NCBI GenBank assembly: GCA_965232455.1
Contig: OZ246981.1
Coordinates: 1,736,001 to 1,800,000 of the forward strand
Length of the DNA stretch: 64,000 bases
Direction: 5' to 3'
From: JBFGFX01 sp965232455
GTDB lineage: Bacteria; Pseudomonadota; Gammaproteobacteria; Steroidobacterales; Woeseiaceae
The notes beneath the pieces are model-generated. The model was given only the letters and a program-made list of their open reading frames with translations. It was not told where the DNA came from and ran no database searches. Position numbers and translations under genes: made by a program. Below are positions 1 to 8,587 of this stretch, piece by piece (position 1 is the stretch's first letter; each line of letters opens with the position of its first letter).

Positions 1-2
1 GC

Positions 3-302
3 TTTACCGCGTTTATTGCGGCTCTCAATATGCAAAGCTACAAATTCACCAGGGGCGCTGACATGAGGGCCACCGCCTTGTACGAAGCGGCGACTCTTTC
101 CCTGTTTCTTACCATCGCTAACATCATATTTTCCAATACCGCGGGCAGCAGCTTTCGATACACGGGATTCGCCGCAATCCTGGTCTGGTCAATAGACCAC
201 GGAATCCGGTACAAGATCCTGTGGAAACACTTGACCTCAATCGCGCGAGTTAATGCTGATGATAAAAGAAAAGGAACCGATCAAACCGCAGAAAGACTCT
301 GA
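3..302 (+). CDS. Hypothetical membrane protein, possibly cut at the left edge
   Basis: The frame is open from the left edge of the window and stops at TGA 300-302, so the protein may begin outside. In-window ATG codons are at 30 and 63. The ATG at 63 overlaps the TGA (64-66) that closes another frame open from base 1, a layout typical of translational coupling. From the ATG at 63 there is a hydrophobic stretch (TLSLFLTIANIIF) and a second weaker one (TGFAAILVW), then a basic, polar tail. I do not recognise a family. It overlaps the start of the zinc-ribbon frame by 44 bases, so at least one of the two boundaries is uncertain. Confidence 0.4.
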   Translation, partial: FTAFIAALNMQSYKFTRGADMRATALYEAATLSLFLTIANIIFSNTAGSSFRYTGFAAILVWSIDHGIRYKILWKHLTSIARVNADDKRKGTDQTAERL

Positions 303-393
303 TCGTGTAGAAGAAATCGACTACAACTATTGTAGTGCATGTGGGACCGGCTATCCGGTTGGAGAGAGTTGCCCGAATTGCTCAAGCCCCTAG
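259..393 (+). CDS. Small zinc-ribbon protein (44 aa)
   Basis: A short frame from ATG 259 to TAG 391-393 encodes a charged N-terminal half rich in Lys and Glu, then a compact C-terminal zinc ribbon. Its cysteines form CSAC (residues 25-28) and CPNC (38-41), with Gly-Thr-Gly and Tyr-Pro between, the usual spacing for binding one zinc ion. The protein ends three residues after the last cysteine. There is only a weak GAG upstream of the ATG, and the frame overlaps the end of the preceding hypothetical gene by 44 bases. The four-cysteine pattern is unlikely by chance, but no function can be assigned; it could act as a small adaptor or nucleic-acid-binding protein. Confidence 0.5.
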   Translation: MIKEKEPIKPQKDSDRVEEIDYNYCSACGTGYPVGESCPNCSSP

Positions 394-462
394 CACGAGA
401 GGCGTTCACGCTTGTCCGGCAACTGCCAACTTTCGTACATTGCGGAGAGACAATTTCGTTTG

Positions 463-494
463 ACTCATTGCTGCAGATGCCAGCAGCAATGAGT
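463..494. repeat. Perfect 12-bp inverted repeat between convergent genes
   Basis: The arms ACTCATTGCTGC (463-474) and GCAGCAATGAGT (483-494) are perfectly complementary across an 8-base loop. The repeat lies between the rightward zinc-ribbon gene and the leftward beta-lactamase-fold gene. It is therefore a plausible bidirectional transcription end, although neither side has a long T run. Confidence 0.55.
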
Positions 495-529
495 TGTCCG
501 TTGCGGTATGCGATTAGATCGACAGCGGC

Positions 530-1735
530 TCAGTAACCCTCGAGCTCCATGAATCTTTCGTTATCGTAGAGCGTTCTGGCGATTTTCGAGATCACGCTCT
601 TTCCGTTTTCACCGTTGCTGAACACGACAAAACCCATCTGCCGGTCCGGAACGAAAAGGCCGAGCGTTTTCTCACCCCGGTTGGATCCGTTGTGTGCAAA
701 CAAGCGGTGGTCCCCGTATTCGTAGATGTACCAACCAACTCCGAAACCCATACGCTCCGGACAGACGTCAACCGGCGTCCGATCGGGTCCGCACCAACGC
801 GGCACCTCGTCCATGGATATCGAACGACGTTCCTCGGACATTTTTTCGCTGACGCCGGAATCGCCAAGCACTGCGACAATGAAACTTGCGTAGTCCTCAC
901 TGGTCGTCCAGACGTCTCCGGCGCCCAGAGGCTCGTCGTTCAAATCGGGTTTCGCCCAGGTCCCATCTGCAAGCCGCCGCCAGGCGACCCGTTCTCCAAA
1001 CCAGGGTTCGCGGACGAAAGACGTATTCGCCATGCCGGCCGTATCGAACAGAAGCTCTCCGGCGACGTCCTCGAACGGCGTGCCGAGTTTCCGTTCCAGG
1101 AACCGTACGACGTACCGTAAACCTTCCCCCGAATAACCGACTTGGGTTCCCGGTTCCCACTGGAACGACAGCTTGCCGTCCGACATCCGCCGCCAGTTCA
1201 TGAATCCGGTCTGATGAGCCAGCGCGATCCGCGGGGTCAGCTTGTCGTGACGCGGGTCGTCCGCAACGTCCGGGTCCACCCAGTACACGGACATCGGTTC
1301 GTCCAGGGACACGCGGCCCTGCGACGCGAGGCGCAGGACTATCTCTCCGACCATTGGCTTGGCAATCGACGCGGTGTTGTAGAGTGTAGACGTCGTCGCC
1401 GGCACGCCGGGTGCTTGCTCTCCACAGACCAGTGTCCAGCTCACGACGTTGTCCGAAACGTAGGTGACGGCAACACTCGGCACGTCGTGTTCGCTCAGCC
1501 AGCCGGGAACCCGCGCTTCCAGAGTATCGAGAAGCACGCGACCCACACCTGGTGGCGTCCCACCGGACGATGCAACGTTTTCGGAAACACATCGCTGCCC
1601 AGCCGAAGCGATGACGGGTTTACCCGACCCCGCGTTGAACACAATCGCAGCCGCGAATGGCGCGCTCACACGCGAACTATATTGTGTCGCACAGCCGGCG
1701 AGTAAAGCGGCTGTGATCAAAACGGTAAGCTTCAT
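530..1735 (-). CDS. Beta-lactamase-fold serine hydrolase lipoprotein
   Basis: A 401-residue member of the class C beta-lactamase / penicillin-binding-protein-like serine hydrolase family. The start chosen is the ATG at 1735, because it gives a lipoprotein signal peptide (MKLTVLITAALLAGC, lipobox LAGC); the longer frame adds eight residues that spoil it. The nucleophile motif SxxK is S123-I-A-K126. The second motif is Y201-S-G, where Y-x-N is usual, and the third is H-N-G in HNGSNRGEK near the C terminus. The cell location should be the periplasmic face of a membrane. Such proteins range from D-amino-acid peptidases to esterases, and the substrate cannot be read from sequence. It is transcribed away from the glycosylasparaginase gene. 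Confidence 0.85.
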   Translation of the reverse strand: MKLTVLITAALLAGCATQYSSRVSAPFAAAIVFNAGSGKPVIASAGQRCVSENVASSGGTPPGVGRVLLDTLEARVPGWLSEHDVPSVAVTYVSDNVVSWTLVCGEQAPGVPATTSTLYNTASIAKPMVGEIVLRLASQGRVSLDEPMSVYWVDPDVADDPRHDKLTPRIALAHQTGFMNWRRMSDGKLSFQWEPGTQVGYSGEGLRYVVRFLERKLGTPFEDVAGELLFDTAGMANTSFVREPWFGERVAWRRLADGTWAKPDLNDEPLGAGDVWTTSEDYASFIVAVLGDSGVSEKMSEERRSISMDEVPRWCGPDRTPVDVCPERMGFGVGWYIYEYGDHRLFAHNGSNRGEKTLGLFVPDRQMGFVVFSNGENGKSVISKIARTLYDNERFMELEGY

Positions 1736-2114
1736 GTCGAACCCTACGCCAACTGCCAAACCCGGCGACGTCTCACCCGGTTGGCCGTACCGGTCTCTCT
1801 TGCCTTGCCAATTAGATAGCCCTGTCGACCGTTTAGTTTGAATGTCTGCCTCGAGTGGGATCCAGGCCGCCCGGCTCTGTTTGGACGACCGTTACGGAGA
1901 TCCTGGAACCGATGACAGCCACTCGCCGAACATCCGCGCGAGAACGACGCTTGGGGTCCATCGTTCAATACAATTTTTTCTTCGTATAATCAAAAATATG
2001 AAATGAAAAACTCATGCAATACGTAAACTACAAATCTCCCCGTCTGGACGGCGGCCATCACGTCGGACACAATCGGGCCAGCGACCGCACGCCGCGGTTT
2101 CCAGGGGGATTCAC
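1736..2114. other. Divergent intergenic region, no gene seen
   Basis: This 379-base gap separates two divergent genes. Short frames inside it have no family resemblance and no ribosome sites. Its right part turns AT-rich from about 1966 and holds a promoter-like pair. A strong ribosome site (AGGGGG, 2102-2107) lies just before the ATG at 2115. Confidence 0.6.
1964..1990 (+). promoter_or_regulatory. Candidate sigma-70 promoter for the glycosylasparaginase gene
   Basis: A perfect -10 hexamer TATAAT at 1985-1990 follows a weak -35 (TTCAAT, 1964-1969) with a short 15-base spacer, in the only AT-rich part of the gap. It would leave a leader of about 120 bases before the ATG at 2115. Confidence 0.4.
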
Positions 2115-3242
2115 ATGAGCACAAAAATAAACAGAAGAGATTTCGTCCTATCGAGCGCAGCGGCGGGGCTTGCCGCCTCGACGGTGACGACAGCCAACGC
2201 ACAGGCGCCGGCGGTGCACAGCGGCCGCAGCAGGCCGGTTGTCGTCTCGTCACGCAACGGCTATACGATGCTGAATGGCGGCGAGAAGAACTGCGTCGAG
2301 ACGGCGTTCGAGCGCATCATAAACGGCGACGACGTGCTCGATGCGTTGATCGCGGGCGTCAATATCGTCGAACTCGATCCGGAGGACGCAAGCGTCGGTT
2401 ACGGCGGGCGCCCGAACGCAGAAGGCGTCGTGCAACTCGATTCCTGCTGCATGCACGGACCCAAAAAGCAGGCCGGCGGCGTGGCCGCGCTCGAAGGCAT
2501 ACGTACACCCTCATTAGTGGCAAAAGCCGTCATGGATTACACCGATCATCATTTGCTGGTCGGTCGCGGCGCACAGGCTTTTGCAAGAAACCTGGGCTTC
2601 GATATCGAAGACGATCTGAACACGGACCGCTCCCGCGAAATGTGGCTCGAATGGAAGCGGCGCATCGACCCCGGCCACTACCTCGATCCCGAGAAACGCG
2701 TCGAAGCCGGTCACGAAGCCGGCATGCAGATGGTCCGCGAAGGCCTGATCGGAGAAGAGGAGTATTACGGCACGATCAACTGCAACGGCGTCAGCCCGAG
2801 CGGCGACGTCTGCGGCGTGACTACGACCAGCGGGCTGGCCTGGAAGATCCCCGGCCGTGTCGGCGATTCTCCGATACTCGGCGCGGGTCTGTACGTCGAC
2901 GGCGCGTACGGCGCGGCAGGCTCGACCGGACGGGGCGAGGCGAACATCTACGGGCTTTGCTCTTACCTGGTCGTCGAGGAGATGCGCCGCGGCAAGCACC
3001 CCAAGGACGCGGGGATGGAAGCGGTGCGCCGGATCCGCGAAAACACGATCGAGAAGCGCCTTCTCAACGCACGCGGCCTGCCCGCCTTCAACGTCAACTT
3101 TTATGTCGTCAACAAAGCCGGCGAACACGCGGGCGTCGCGCTTTACGCGGACCCGACGGAATCGCGGTACGCCGTGTGCACCGAAAACGGCGCCGAACTG
3201 GCCCCCGTCGAAGCCTTGTTCGAGGGCAAGTCCGGCGACTGA
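2115..3242 (+). CDS. Exported N4-(beta-N-acetylglucosaminyl)-L-asparaginase (glycosylasparaginase)
   Basis: A 375-residue Ntn-hydrolase of the glycosylasparaginase family, which cleaves the bond between asparagine and N-linked sugar. The N terminus is a twin-arginine signal (NRRDFVLSSAAAGLAAS), ending near ANAQA, so the enzyme should be exported folded. The precursor self-cleaves before a catalytic threonine, here Thr220 in YYGTINCNGV; the preceding residue is Gly, as in plant-type and isoaspartyl relatives, not the Asp of human and Flavobacterium enzymes. The family hallmarks TTTSG (236-240) and GRVGDSPILGAG follow, then GRGE. The ribosome site AGGGGG supports this start. A periplasmic asparaginase or isoaspartyl peptidase is the main alternative. 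It converges on the aspartokinase gene. Confidence 0.88.
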   Translation: MSTKINRRDFVLSSAAAGLAASTVTTANAQAPAVHSGRSRPVVVSSRNGYTMLNGGEKNCVETAFERIINGDDVLDALIAGVNIVELDPEDASVGYGGRPNAEGVVQLDSCCMHGPKKQAGGVAALEGIRTPSLVAKAVMDYTDHHLLVGRGAQAFARNLGFDIEDDLNTDRSREMWLEWKRRIDPGHYLDPEKRVEAGHEAGMQMVREGLIGEEEYYGTINCNGVSPSGDVCGVTTTSGLAWKIPGRVGDSPILGAGLYVDGAYGAAGSTGRGEANIYGLCSYLVVEEMRRGKHPKDAGMEAVRRIRENTIEKRLLNARGLPAFNVNFYVVNKAGEHAGVALYADPTESRYAVCTENGAELAPVEALFEGKSGD

Positions 3243-3317
3243 TACTGACGTCGGCAAAAACAGCGCAACGCCCAGGCCGTCCGTGTCGCGGCTTGCGCGT
3301 TGCGCGGCCGCGCATGT

Positions 3318-4766
3318 TCAAAGCGCCTGGTCACTGGTCGAAGCGCTCAGCTCCTCCCAGGTAGGCCCGAAAATGTCGTCGTCCTCGAACTGATCGACGA
3401 GCAGCTTGTGGAGTTCATGCACGAGCGGCTGCGCCTCGCTCGAATCGATCACAAACGTGAGGTTCAGGCCGTTCGCGGCCTGCGACACGAGGTGCATCTT
3501 TTGTCCCTCGAACGCAGCGAGCGCCGGCCCGATGTCGTGCAATACGCCGCTGATGTTGCGCCCAACGAGCGAAACTGCCGTGCAGTCCGGGATGAGGCGC
3601 ACGCGGCAAAGCCTGCGGAGGTCGTCTGCCAGCGCTTCCAACGTGACACGATCGGACGCATTGATGTGCGGATCGATGGAGGCCGTGACGTTGCTTTCCG
3701 ACGTTGCGACCAGGTCGACGGAGATACCGTGTTTTTGAAAGCAGGCGAACATCTCGGCCAGAAACCCGACCTGCTGCCACATGTCCATTGATTCCATGCT
3801 GACGAGCGTCAGACCCGACCGGCACGAAATCGCCTTGAGCTGCGCCGTCTCGTCGTCGGGGGCATCGGTAACGTTCGTCCCGGACGATTCGGGCTGACCG
3901 GTAAAGCCGATGAACAGCGGTATGCCGGCTTTTCTGACCGGCGTGATACAGCGCGGGTGAAGTACCGCGCCCCCGGCCGAGGCGATCTCCTGCGCCTCGT
4001 CGTAACGAAGCGATCGAAGCAGCCGCGCGGTCGGCACCGTTTTGGGGTTGGCGCTGAAAAGGCCGTGCACGTCCGTCCATATCTCCAGTCGCCGCGCCTC
4101 GAGTCTTGCCGCCAGATAAGCCGCCGACGTATCCGATCCACCGCGCCCCAGAAGCACCGTTTCCTGACGGTCGTTGCTGGCGATGAACCCCTGTGTGACG
4201 ATGAGCGGATTCAACGCCGCCAACGAGCCGGATAACGCGGCATCCGGCGTGTAACCGCAGCGAGCGGCAAGATAGCGGGACCGCTTGCTCCTGGCCGGCG
4301 ATTCTTCACTGCGCAGGACGTCGCGCACGTCCAGCCAGCTTACCGGCAACGCCCGGCGTTTAAGATACTCCGCGCCCATCGCCGTGGCCGCCAGCTCGCC
4401 GGTCGCAAGCACACGTGCCTGCATCTGCGGGCTTACCTCCCCGGTGTGACGGATATCGGCGACCAGCGCCCGCAGGTCATCGAGCCACCGGCCACTGGTA
4501 GCGCCGCGATCGACGCCAAGCGCCCGCGCCAGCGCGTCATGCCGATGATCGATTTCGGCAAGTATGGAGTCGCACTCATCCGTCAGGACGGCGTCGAGCA
4601 AACGGACCAACAGGTTCGAGACGCCTGCAAACGCCGAGTGAACGACAACGATCCGGAACCCATCCGCGATCCTGCCCTCGACGAGCGCGGCGATTTTCTC
4701 CCATTTTTCCGCTGTGGCGACACTGGTGCCGCCGAACTTCATCACCAACCAGTGGGGATCTCGCAT
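3318..4766 (-). CDS. lysC: Aspartokinase
   Basis: Aspartate kinase phosphorylates aspartate to start synthesis of lysine, methionine and threonine. The ATP site KFGGTSVA lies near the N terminus, the amino-acid kinase core has LGRGGSDTSAA, and two ACT regulatory domains occupy roughly the last 170 residues. I start at ATG 4766 (482 aa), which has a GAGGTGG ribosome site; the longer frame would begin at an unsupported TTG at 4802. The sequence resembles the kinase half of the fused aspartokinase/diaminopimelate decarboxylase of Xanthomonas relatives, but it stops just after GPTWEEL and no decarboxylase half follows. It lies 39 bases downstream of the C-S lyase gene on the same strand, probably in one transcript with it and the antiporter. 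Confidence 0.88.
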   Translation of the reverse strand: MRDPHWLVMKFGGTSVATAEKWEKIAALVEGRIADGFRIVVVHSAFAGVSNLLVRLLDAVLTDECDSILAEIDHRHDALARALGVDRGATSGRWLDDLRALVADIRHTGEVSPQMQARVLATGELAATAMGAEYLKRRALPVSWLDVRDVLRSEESPARSKRSRYLAARCGYTPDAALSGSLAALNPLIVTQGFIASNDRQETVLLGRGGSDTSAAYLAARLEARRLEIWTDVHGLFSANPKTVPTARLLRSLRYDEAQEIASAGGAVLHPRCITPVRKAGIPLFIGFTGQPESSGTNVTDAPDDETAQLKAISCRSGLTLVSMESMDMWQQVGFLAEMFACFQKHGISVDLVATSESNVTASIDPHINASDRVTLEALADDLRRLCRVRLIPDCTAVSLVGRNISGVLHDIGPALAAFEGQKMHLVSQAANGLNLTFVIDSSEAQPLVHELHKLLVDQFEDDDIFGPTWEELSASTSDQAL

Positions 4767-4805
4767 GCTCAAGCCACCTCTTTCATCGATGCCTCGTTGC
4801 AACGA

Positions 4806-5966
4806 TCAATCCGTAAGCGCCCGGCGAATACCGTCCAAGCCGCGTTTTAGGAACTCGCGCGAACACGCCAGGTTCATGCGAAAAAATCCGTCGTTGTCGG
4901 GTCCGAATTCGGAGCCGCCGTACAATCCGACGCCGCCAATCTCCACGAGCCTGCGCATCAACTCCGCTTCGCCGAGCTCGAGCGCCCGGCAATCCAGCCA
5001 GGCCAGATAGGTGCCCTCAGCCGGCACCTTGCGGACACCGGGCACCTGTGCATCGAGATAGTCGGCCACCAGACGATGGTTCTCGTCGAGATAGGGAATC
5101 AGGCGGTCCAGCCAATCACCGCAATCGCGGTACGCCGCCATCATGCCGACGGCGCCAAACGTACTGTCGTGATTGAGCTGCGTGACGTTCAGGAAGGATT
5201 TGAACATGTCCCGGATTTCCGGATTCGGGACGATCAACGTCGCCTGCGGAATTCCCGCGGTGTTGAACGTTTTGTTGGGTGAGATCACGGTGACGGATCG
5301 GCTGCCGCCGATGCTGCCGAACGGAACGTGATGATGGCCGGGCAGCACGATGTCGCAATGCACTTCATCCGATACCACAATGAGATTGCGTTCTTCCGCG
5401 AGCCGCGCCACGGCTTCCAGTTCCTCGCGTGTAAAGACACGCCCCGTCGGATTGTGTGGGCTGCTGATGATCAGCATTGTCGTATCGTCGCGCAGTTTCG
5501 CTGCGATACCGCCGGCGTCGAGAACGAAACGGCCGGCTTCCTCACGCAGAGGATCGCACAGAAGACGGCGCTCGTTGTCCGCAACCAGGCGCAACAGCGG
5601 TCCGTAGTTCGGGGTCGGCACCAGGATGCTTTGGCCGGGCTTGGTCAGGCCGGTAATCAGGCCGTGAATACCGACGATGGAACTCGGCGGACAGAACATG
5701 AGCCATTCGCGCGGCACGGCCCAGTCGTGTCGCGCGGCCAGCCACTCGATGATCACGTCGTAATACTCCTCGGAGCGGATCCCATATCCCAGCACCGGGT
5801 GTCGGCTGCGTTCGCGGATGGCCTCCAGAATCGGCGCCGGAGTGGCGAAGTCCATGTCGGCCACCCAAAACGGCATCAGGTCGGATCGCCCAAAAACGCT
5901 CTCGTTGCCGTCCCATTTGTAGGAATCGCTGCCGCGGCGATCGACCCGCAACTCGAATTCGTTCAT
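4806..5966 (-). CDS. patB: PatB/MalY-type PLP-dependent C-S beta-lyase
   Basis: A 386-residue fold-type I pyridoxal-phosphate enzyme of the MalY/PatB group, which splits cystathionine and related cysteine conjugates to thiol, pyruvate and ammonia. The N-terminal signature LMPFWVADMDF is typical, as are SSPHNPTGRVFTREEL and VVSDEVHCDIVLPG. The PLP-binding lysine is K232 in ISPNKTFNTAG. The full family length is present. It lies between the antiporter gene (72-base gap) and lysC (39-base gap) on the same strand. Pairing with aspartokinase suggests a role in methionine/cysteine metabolism, which is inference. An aminotransferase activity is the less likely alternative. Confidence 0.88.
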   Translation of the reverse strand: MNEFELRVDRRGSDSYKWDGNESVFGRSDLMPFWVADMDFATPAPILEAIRERSRHPVLGYGIRSEEYYDVIIEWLAARHDWAVPREWLMFCPPSSIVGIHGLITGLTKPGQSILVPTPNYGPLLRLVADNERRLLCDPLREEAGRFVLDAGGIAAKLRDDTTMLIISSPHNPTGRVFTREELEAVARLAEERNLIVVSDEVHCDIVLPGHHHVPFGSIGGSRSVTVISPNKTFNTAGIPQATLIVPNPEIRDMFKSFLNVTQLNHDSTFGAVGMMAAYRDCGDWLDRLIPYLDENHRLVADYLDAQVPGVRKVPAEGTYLAWLDCRALELGEAELMRRLVEIGGVGLYGGSEFGPDNDGFFRMNLACSREFLKRGLDGIRRALTD

Positions 5967-6038
5967 GTCATGCCTTTTGTCGGAAGCCGTTTCTAGAATA
6001 TCCGCACGTCGCGTTCAGAGGCGTTTCCGAAGTCGCTT

Positions 6039-7445
6039 CTAAAAAAACGCATAAATCGCCACGGTTATCGCCGCGACCAACAGTGCGTACGGCAACTGTG
6101 TGATCACGTGATCGATGTGATCGCTGCCCGCACCCACCGACGACAGCACTGACGTATCCGACACCGGTGACGCATGATCGCCGAAGATGCCGCCACCGGC
6201 AATCGCCGCTACGGTCTGATAAACCAGCGGCGTCAGTTCGCCGCCGGAAAACTCGAATGCGAGCGGCAGGGCGACCGGCATCATCAGTGCATAGGTTCCC
6301 CAGGAAGTGCCCGTCGCAAACGACATCGCGGCCGAGATCAGAAACGTCAGCACAACCACCGAGTTCGGCGTCAGGCCGTCGGCGAACTGCGCGATGATGA
6401 CCTCCGCCGCGCCAAGTTGCCCGGTGACGGCGTTGAGCGCGTATGCAAGGGCGACGATCAGCAGAGCCGCCATCACGCTTTTTGCACCGGCGACAATGGC
6501 CTCCGCAACGTCGCCGACGCCGGCGAACCTTCCTCTTAGCGCGAGCACGCCAATCAGGTAGGTATTCGCGAGCAGGAACGCCTCGACAATCTTGACCGAA
6601 CCGGTTGCTATCAGGGTCCAGGCGCCGAAACCGATGAGGAGGACGACAGGGACGAGAAGCTCGGCAAGCAGCGACGGACGTTTGTCCGACACTTCCCCGA
6701 CATCGACGCGGTCGTCGTCCGAGACGAGCGGTCTCGCGCCGGGGCGTAACAGCGCTCCGGTTTCGCGCACACGCCGTTCGGCTTTCCGCATCGGCCCGAA
6801 GTCGGGGATTGCGCCGGCGCAGATCAGGAACGTAAACACCACCAACAGCAGCGGATAGAAGTTGTACGGGATGGCCGAGATGAATACCGAAAGCCCCTCC
6901 TCCACCGACGCCACCGGACCTCCCTGCGCCGCGATGAGACTGGACAGGTAAGCACCCCATGCCGTGAACGGGACGAGGATGCAGACCGACGCCGTCGTCG
7001 AATCCAGTATGAACGCCAGCTTTTCTCGAGGGATACTCGCTCGATCCGACATGGGACGCATGACCGCGCCGGTCAGCAACGGGCTGAAGTAGTCGTCCAC
7101 AATCAGGAATCCCATGCCCCAGGTCGACAGCGCAACGCTCCGCCGACCGCCCTGCCCGCTCGAAAACCGCTGCGCCAGCCCGCCGAGCACTCCAGCCCGC
7201 TTGAACAGCTCGAACAGGACGCCGATGAGGACGACTATCTGACAGATCCATATGAAGTCAGGAGTGCCGAGCGACGACTGGAACAGCTCGTTCAAACCGA
7301 CCCCTGGCGCCGCGCCCAGCATGAGGGTCCCGACAAACGTCCCGATCAGCATCGCCACCAGCGCCGAACGGGTAAGAAAAGCGAGCACGAGCGTCGCCAG
7401 CAGCGGCAACAGCGACAACAATCCCCAATCGACGTCTTCCATCAT
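6039..7445 (-). CDS. NhaC-family Na+/H+ antiporter-like transporter
   Basis: An integral membrane transporter of the NhaC family with about eleven hydrophobic segments. Diagnostic pieces are GTSWGTYALMMPVALPLA and the DHASPVSDTSVLSSVGAG loop near the C terminus, where family members bind their substrate. The frame is open to 7739, but the upstream part is arginine-rich and non-membrane. I start at the paired ATG codons 7445/7442 (MMEDVDWG), giving 468 residues, the normal size. Many NhaC homologues have been reassigned to organic or amino-acid substrates; its position ahead of a C-S lyase and aspartokinase leaves that open. It is the first gene of the leftward unit and diverges from the fumarylacetoacetase-fold gene. 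Confidence 0.85.
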   Translation of the reverse strand: MMEDVDWGLLSLLPLLATLVLAFLTRSALVAMLIGTFVGTLMLGAAPGVGLNELFQSSLGTPDFIWICQIVVLIGVLFELFKRAGVLGGLAQRFSSGQGGRRSVALSTWGMGFLIVDDYFSPLLTGAVMRPMSDRASIPREKLAFILDSTTASVCILVPFTAWGAYLSSLIAAQGGPVASVEEGLSVFISAIPYNFYPLLLVVFTFLICAGAIPDFGPMRKAERRVRETGALLRPGARPLVSDDDRVDVGEVSDKRPSLLAELLVPVVLLIGFGAWTLIATGSVKIVEAFLLANTYLIGVLALRGRFAGVGDVAEAIVAGAKSVMAALLIVALAYALNAVTGQLGAAEVIIAQFADGLTPNSVVVLTFLISAAMSFATGTSWGTYALMMPVALPLAFEFSGGELTPLVYQTVAAIAGGGIFGDHASPVSDTSVLSSVGAGSDHIDHVITQLPYALLVAAITVAIYAFF

Positions 7446-7684
7446 CGCCCCGCGATGGCAATCCGGTTCATTTTGCAGATCTCCGTAGCATTGCGCAGGG
7501 CAAAGCCGTTCCCGCGCGGCCAATATCATATAGGGAAAGGGACGACACGCCCGAACAATCGAACGCCGGAAGACGGATTGCACTGGTCGATACGATGAGG
7601 CGCCGCGACTCTTGCATTGATCTGACAACATTCGGAATATGGCCCGCGGAACGGTCAGAACATGCTGTTGAGGTGAAAAAGCGT

Positions 7685-8527
7685 ATGCCAGCAACCCGTA
7701 AGTCACTAACGGCGGTGGTTTTAATCTCGATGGCCGCAATTGCGTCGATGGCGGGAACCGCCAATGCCGAGGTCGCGCGTTACGTCCGTTACGCCCATCA
7801 GGACACCGTCAGCTACGGCGTGCAGGACGGCGACACCGTGCATCGATTGTCGGCCGCGCCGTATGCGGGCGGCGTCAGAACCGGCGACTCCGCCAGGCTC
7901 GCGGACGTCGTACTGCTCGCGCCCGCCGAACCGTCCAAGGTCATCGCCGTCGGCTATAACTATCTCAGCCATCGCGGCGACCGACAACTGCCGGCACACC
8001 CGCCGATTTTCCTCAAGTTACCGACGACGATCGTCGGACCGGACGCCGATATCGTGTATCCGGACGGCGCAACGGACCTGCATTACGAAGCGGAGCTGGT
8101 CGTCGTGATGGGCAAGACCGCCAGCAGGGTGAGCGCGGAGGACGCGAGCGACTATATCTTTGGCGTAACCGCCGGCAACGACGTCAGCGAGCGTGTTTGG
8201 CAGGCGAACGACTTGCAGTGGTTTCGGGCCAAAGCGTCGGACACGTTCGGTCCATTGGGCCCGGCGATAGTGACCGGCCTGAATTACAAAGATCTGCTGG
8301 TGCAGTCACGCCTGAACGGCAAAGTCATGCAATCACAGCGAACGCGCGATCATATTCACGACGTCGATGCGATCGTCAGTCACATCAGCCAATCCGTCAC
8401 GCTGTATCCGGGCGACGTGATCTACACCGGAACGCCCGGCACGACCAGCGCCATGCAGCCCGGCGACGTCATCGAAATCGAGGTCGAGGGTGTCGGCGTG
8501 CTGCGGAATCAGGTCGTCAAGCAGTGA
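7685..8527 (+). CDS. Exported fumarylacetoacetate hydrolase family protein
   Basis: A 280-residue protein with an N-terminal Sec signal (KSLTAVVLISMAAIASMAG, cleavage after TANA), then the FAH fold. The fold is shown by KVIAVGYNYLSH, by the metal-binding segment LHYEAELVVVMG (Glu-x-Glu) and by VTAGNDVSER, with the closing YTGTPGTTSAMQPGDVIEIE. FAH members cleave or decarboxylate beta-diketo acids and almost always act in the cytoplasm, so a clear export signal is unusual. The ATG at 7685 follows AGGTG with good spacing and starts the signal peptide exactly; the longer frame from 7595 would bury it. The NHL-propeller gene follows after 60 bases, probably in the same transcript. Confidence 0.82.
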   Translation: MPATRKSLTAVVLISMAAIASMAGTANAEVARYVRYAHQDTVSYGVQDGDTVHRLSAAPYAGGVRTGDSARLADVVLLAPAEPSKVIAVGYNYLSHRGDRQLPAHPPIFLKLPTTIVGPDADIVYPDGATDLHYEAELVVVMGKTASRVSAEDASDYIFGVTAGNDVSERVWQANDLQWFRAKASDTFGPLGPAIVTGLNYKDLLVQSRLNGKVMQSQRTRDHIHDVDAIVSHISQSVTLYPGDVIYTGTPGTTSAMQPGDVIEIEVEGVGVLRNQVVKQ

Positions 8528-8587
8528 GGAACCGAAAACGTCCGGAACGCAAACCATTCGTCATTAAAACTACATAGGGGATACCGC

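Noticed and set aside
339..536. A 65-codon rightward frame after the zinc-ribbon gene
   Set aside because: No ribosome site or domain pattern. The overlapping zinc-ribbon frame explains the region better.
1744..1968. A 74-codon leftward frame upstream of the beta-lactamase-fold gene
   Set aside because: Arg/Gly-rich without signal, domain or ribosome site.
5968..7251. A 427-codon leftward frame overlapping the NhaC-type gene
   Set aside because: It is arginine-rich with no membrane or domain pattern, whereas the NhaC frame shows a full transporter.
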